A stretch of DNA of 64,000 bases from CBDCCT01 sp965214995. Lineage in GTDB: Bacteria > Deinococcota > Deinococci > Deinococcales > Trueperaceae. The translations under genes were made by a program, and so were the position numbers. Below the pieces are notes generated by a model. That model worked only from the letters and a program-made list of their open reading frames with translations, had not been told where the DNA came from and ran no database searches. The stretch lies in contig CBDCCT010000002.1 of NCBI GenBank assembly GCA_965214995.1, positions 186,001 through 250,000 of the forward strand, written 5' to 3'. Positions 61,341 through 64,000 of this stretch are shown one piece after another. How positions within the stretch are numbered: the first letter of the stretch is position 1; each line of letters starts with the position of its first letter.

Positions 61341-64000
61341 TGCTACAAATCGACAGGAGATAGGGAATAAGAAGTATGAATTAATAAGAATAATTCGCTA
61401 AAGAGATAGTAATATATAAAGCTCTAGAAAATATATTTATAAATATAGGGAGCTATAGGAATAGATAGTATACTAGTTTATAAAACTTAATAATAAAACC
61501 TTATTACTAGAATATTTTTAGAAGTATAGAATATAGGAAATAATATAAATAAAAAGTATAGAAAATTATATAGCCTAGATTATTTTATAATAATCTAGAA
61601 TAGGCTATATATTATAAAAAGCTATATATATAATAGATATAAAAAGAGAATAAAAGCTAGAAGTAAAGCTTTACTTTTAAAATATATTAAATTTATAATA
61701 TTACTCCTCTTCTATACTATAAGGTCTCTAAGTAGGATAATATTTTCTAGTTTATTATTTAAAACTAATAAGGATATCTTCTATAGATAAAAAAAGGTTA
61801 GAAAGGAGTTCCTTTATATTATATTTAAGTATTTAACTAAGCTATTTAATAATATAGTACTAATCTTTTTTATAATAAATAAGATTAACTATATCTTTAA
61901 TTACTTATTTATTATTAGTAACTAGGCTAGGGTTATTATCTTTATTTTTCTAACTATTTAATAGATTAGTTATAGTAAGATAAAATAAACTAGTATAAAA
62001 AATAGAGTATATATAAAACTAAAAAGAAAGAACTAGCTAGTAAACTCTACTATTAATTATTTTTTATATAAAGAATAGACTAATTTACTTATTATCTAGT
62101 TTTAGTAATAGCTTCTTAAAGTAAAGGTTCTTTATAGAAAGCTATACTATATTACTAACTTAATAATCTAGGTATAAAGTTCTACTAAAGCTATTAACTA
62201 TAAGTTATTAAGTAAATACTAGTTTATTCTTTATATCTTATAGGATATTACCTATAGAGGATATAATTAATAATAAAGAAGTAAATAAGGCTTCTAGAAA
62301 ATAAATAGATTTAATAAAGTAAAATAAATTAAAGCCTTTATTAGTCTTAAATAGGAATATACTAGTAGTAGAGTAAATAGTAGAGTTTTTAGTAAATTTA
62401 AATACTTAGTACTATTTAAACTAATCTTCCTAAAAGAAGCTAATAAGATATTATAAATATTATTTAATATTCTAGTTAATATATTTAGATTAACTATCTA
62501 ATTATAGATAAAAGACTAATATAAGTAAGTACTTAATATTTAATATATAGTAGATCTTATACTATAATTCTTTAGTAAATTAAATCCCTTAGTCTATAAT
62601 AACTAATCTAAGTAGACTATATAAGTAGATAATATTTTAAATAAAGATATTAGCTAGGTACTTAACTATTATATTAATATAGAGAATTATATACTTTTTT
62701 TTTAATAGTCTATTTACTACTATAAGAATACTTATTATATTTTTATAAAGTATTAAATTTATAGTAACTAATAAGTCTATTATAAAGTCTATAATTAGGT
62801 CTTACTAGTATTATTCTAGTATAGATAAAGATAAGAATTATCTAAATATTTAATAGATAGGCTTTAATTATTAGTAAAAGTAATAATTATAAAAAAAGTA
62901 ATAAATATCTTAACTTATCTTTAGCTAGTAGTATACTAATTTAATTTAAATATAAGTTCTAGCCTCTCTAAGATAGCTAATAAGTAAAGGACTATAATTT
63001 TCCTTAATAATTTAATAGTATAAATTCTTAAATAAAAGTATTTAGATATAATATTAAAATTAAATAAATCTATATTTATTAAGAGAGTAGTTAGTAAGTA
63101 GATATTTACTCTAGTATATATCTATAGTTAATTATAAGGTAATCTCTTTTATAGGATTATTATTAGGAGTAAAGTAGTAAATAACTTAAAGTTCTTCTTC
63201 TAAGGATAGGTTATTATCTTTAAGATTATATTTTAGGTTATTAGCTATTAGTAGGCTAGTAGATAGTAAATAAAATAGATTAAGTAGTAATAGGGTTTCC
63301 TTATATTTCTTATTAGTATTATTCTATTTATATTAGAATAGAGTATTAGCTTCTATATTTTAATAACTAGAGAAGTATTAAATTTTAAAATTAAAATAGG
63401 ATAGGAATTTAGACTAATAATCTTAATAATTATTAAAGATATAAATAGTAATAAAATACTATAAGTTTTTATAATTATAAAAAATCTAGACCTAATATCT
63501 ACTTTTTTCTAGTTTAGTATATTACTTAGTAAAGGCTTTAATAATTATAAGGAGTTTCTTATTATAAGTATTATATTAAGTTTTATTATCTAAGTACTTA
63601 AATAAGAAAAAAGTAATAGAGTAAAGTAATTATAGATTAATAATATTATTAGAAACTAACTATTTAAGAATAATACTAAAGATAAAATTAAAAATATTAG
63701 TTACTACTATATAGAGCTTATCTAGGTTAAAATATATAAGAATTAGAGTACTAGTAAGTCTATTTTTAATAATTTAAAAGAATTACTATACTTCTAGGCT
63801 TTATTTAAATTTATATAAATCCTTTATTAAATTAGTAAGTAGCTTTACTATTTAAAAGAATCTCTTAATAAAATACTAGTAGTAATTAGCTATACTAAAA
63901 AATAAATAGACTTATTTAACTATCTTTAATAACTACTATTAGATAATTAGGGCTATCTTTTTAGAATTAGTTTAAATACCCTTTCTAACCTCTAGGATAA
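61341..64000 (-). mobile_element. Second Ty3/gypsy chromovirus, partial (runs off the window)
   Basis: A patch with intact CA/TG/CG (TGCTACAAATCGACAGG from 61341) looks like the outer end of an LTR and starts with the same TGCTAC as the first chromovirus. Going up in coordinates on the minus strand: chromodomain remnant at about 61,770-61,900 (VIKDIVNLIYYKKDQYYII), integrase at about 62.0-62.8 kb (FYLQLDSQSKYINQNIKQYL; STTSIFLFKTNKGFNLF; LSIKNLYFKKLLLKLDNKQI), and RNase H/RT at about 63.2-64.0 kb (RLTSTLILIYFNLDKLYIVV; NKKLLIIIKAF; NYKNLQYFITIYIFNNY). The sequence differs from the first chromovirus, so it is a different family. The other LTR lies beyond 64 kb. Confidence 0.8.

Overview
The window is from a filamentous ascomycete (Pezizomycotina-type) nuclear genome. 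Genes have short GT-AG introns of about 60-260 bp, and families include a HET-type relic, profilin, Gdt1, Pam16 and a Pex30-like peroxin. About 35 kb of normal-composition, gene-bearing DNA changes abruptly near 35.4 kb into about 28.6 kb of very AT-rich DNA. That block has the signature of repeat-induced point mutation (RIP). The genus cannot be named from sequence alone.

Gene-bearing part (1-35.4 kb), in order: a multi-pass membrane protein (+, 1.06-2.47 kb); a C-terminal relic of a HET-type incompatibility gene (-); a small secreted protein (+, 4.54-5.14 kb); a 3.4 kb gene-poor stretch; a fused homoserine kinase-AIR synthetase gene (-, 8.54-11.55 kb, seven exons); a Gdt1/TMEM165 cation transporter (-, 12.3-14.1 kb); a row of broken genes (FHA-kinase pseudogene, basic nuclear-type protein with a stop, small relic; 15.9-20.1 kb); an RNPS1-like SR/RRM splicing protein (-); profilin (+, five exons); a RING-CH membrane E3 ligase (-); a WD40 protein resembling TFIIIC subunit Tfc6 (+); Pam16/Tim16 (-); a Pex30-like dysferlin-domain peroxin (+); and a 24-residue, seven-cysteine metallothionein (-, 34.3-34.5 kb) about 0.9 kb from the AT block.

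AT-rich part (35.4-64 kb) is a nested stack of dead transposons that can still be read if TAA/TAG are taken as former Gln/Trp codons. A Tad-type LINE lies on the minus strand (35.5-40.6 kb). A Ty1/copia element on the plus strand (about 40.7-61.3 kb) is split by a Ty3/gypsy chromovirus on the minus strand (42,593-60,092; two 168-bp LTRs; CTCTA target duplication). That chromovirus is itself split inside its integrase by an 8,008-bp hAT DNA transposon (45,744-53,751; ATTGCGCT 8-bp target duplication). A second chromovirus starts at about 61,341 inside the copia element and runs off the window. Almost every CpA/TpG has been lost, except in short islands that coincide with element ends and insertion junctions.

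Most worth following up: the in-frame homoserine kinase-AIR synthetase fusion, which joins threonine and purine synthesis enzymes; the RIP-sparing islands at every transposon junction; the oversized hAT with an apparent second gene; and the extra 3' reading frame of the chromovirus. The host genes otherwise look like unrelated housekeeping functions, not a pathway cluster.
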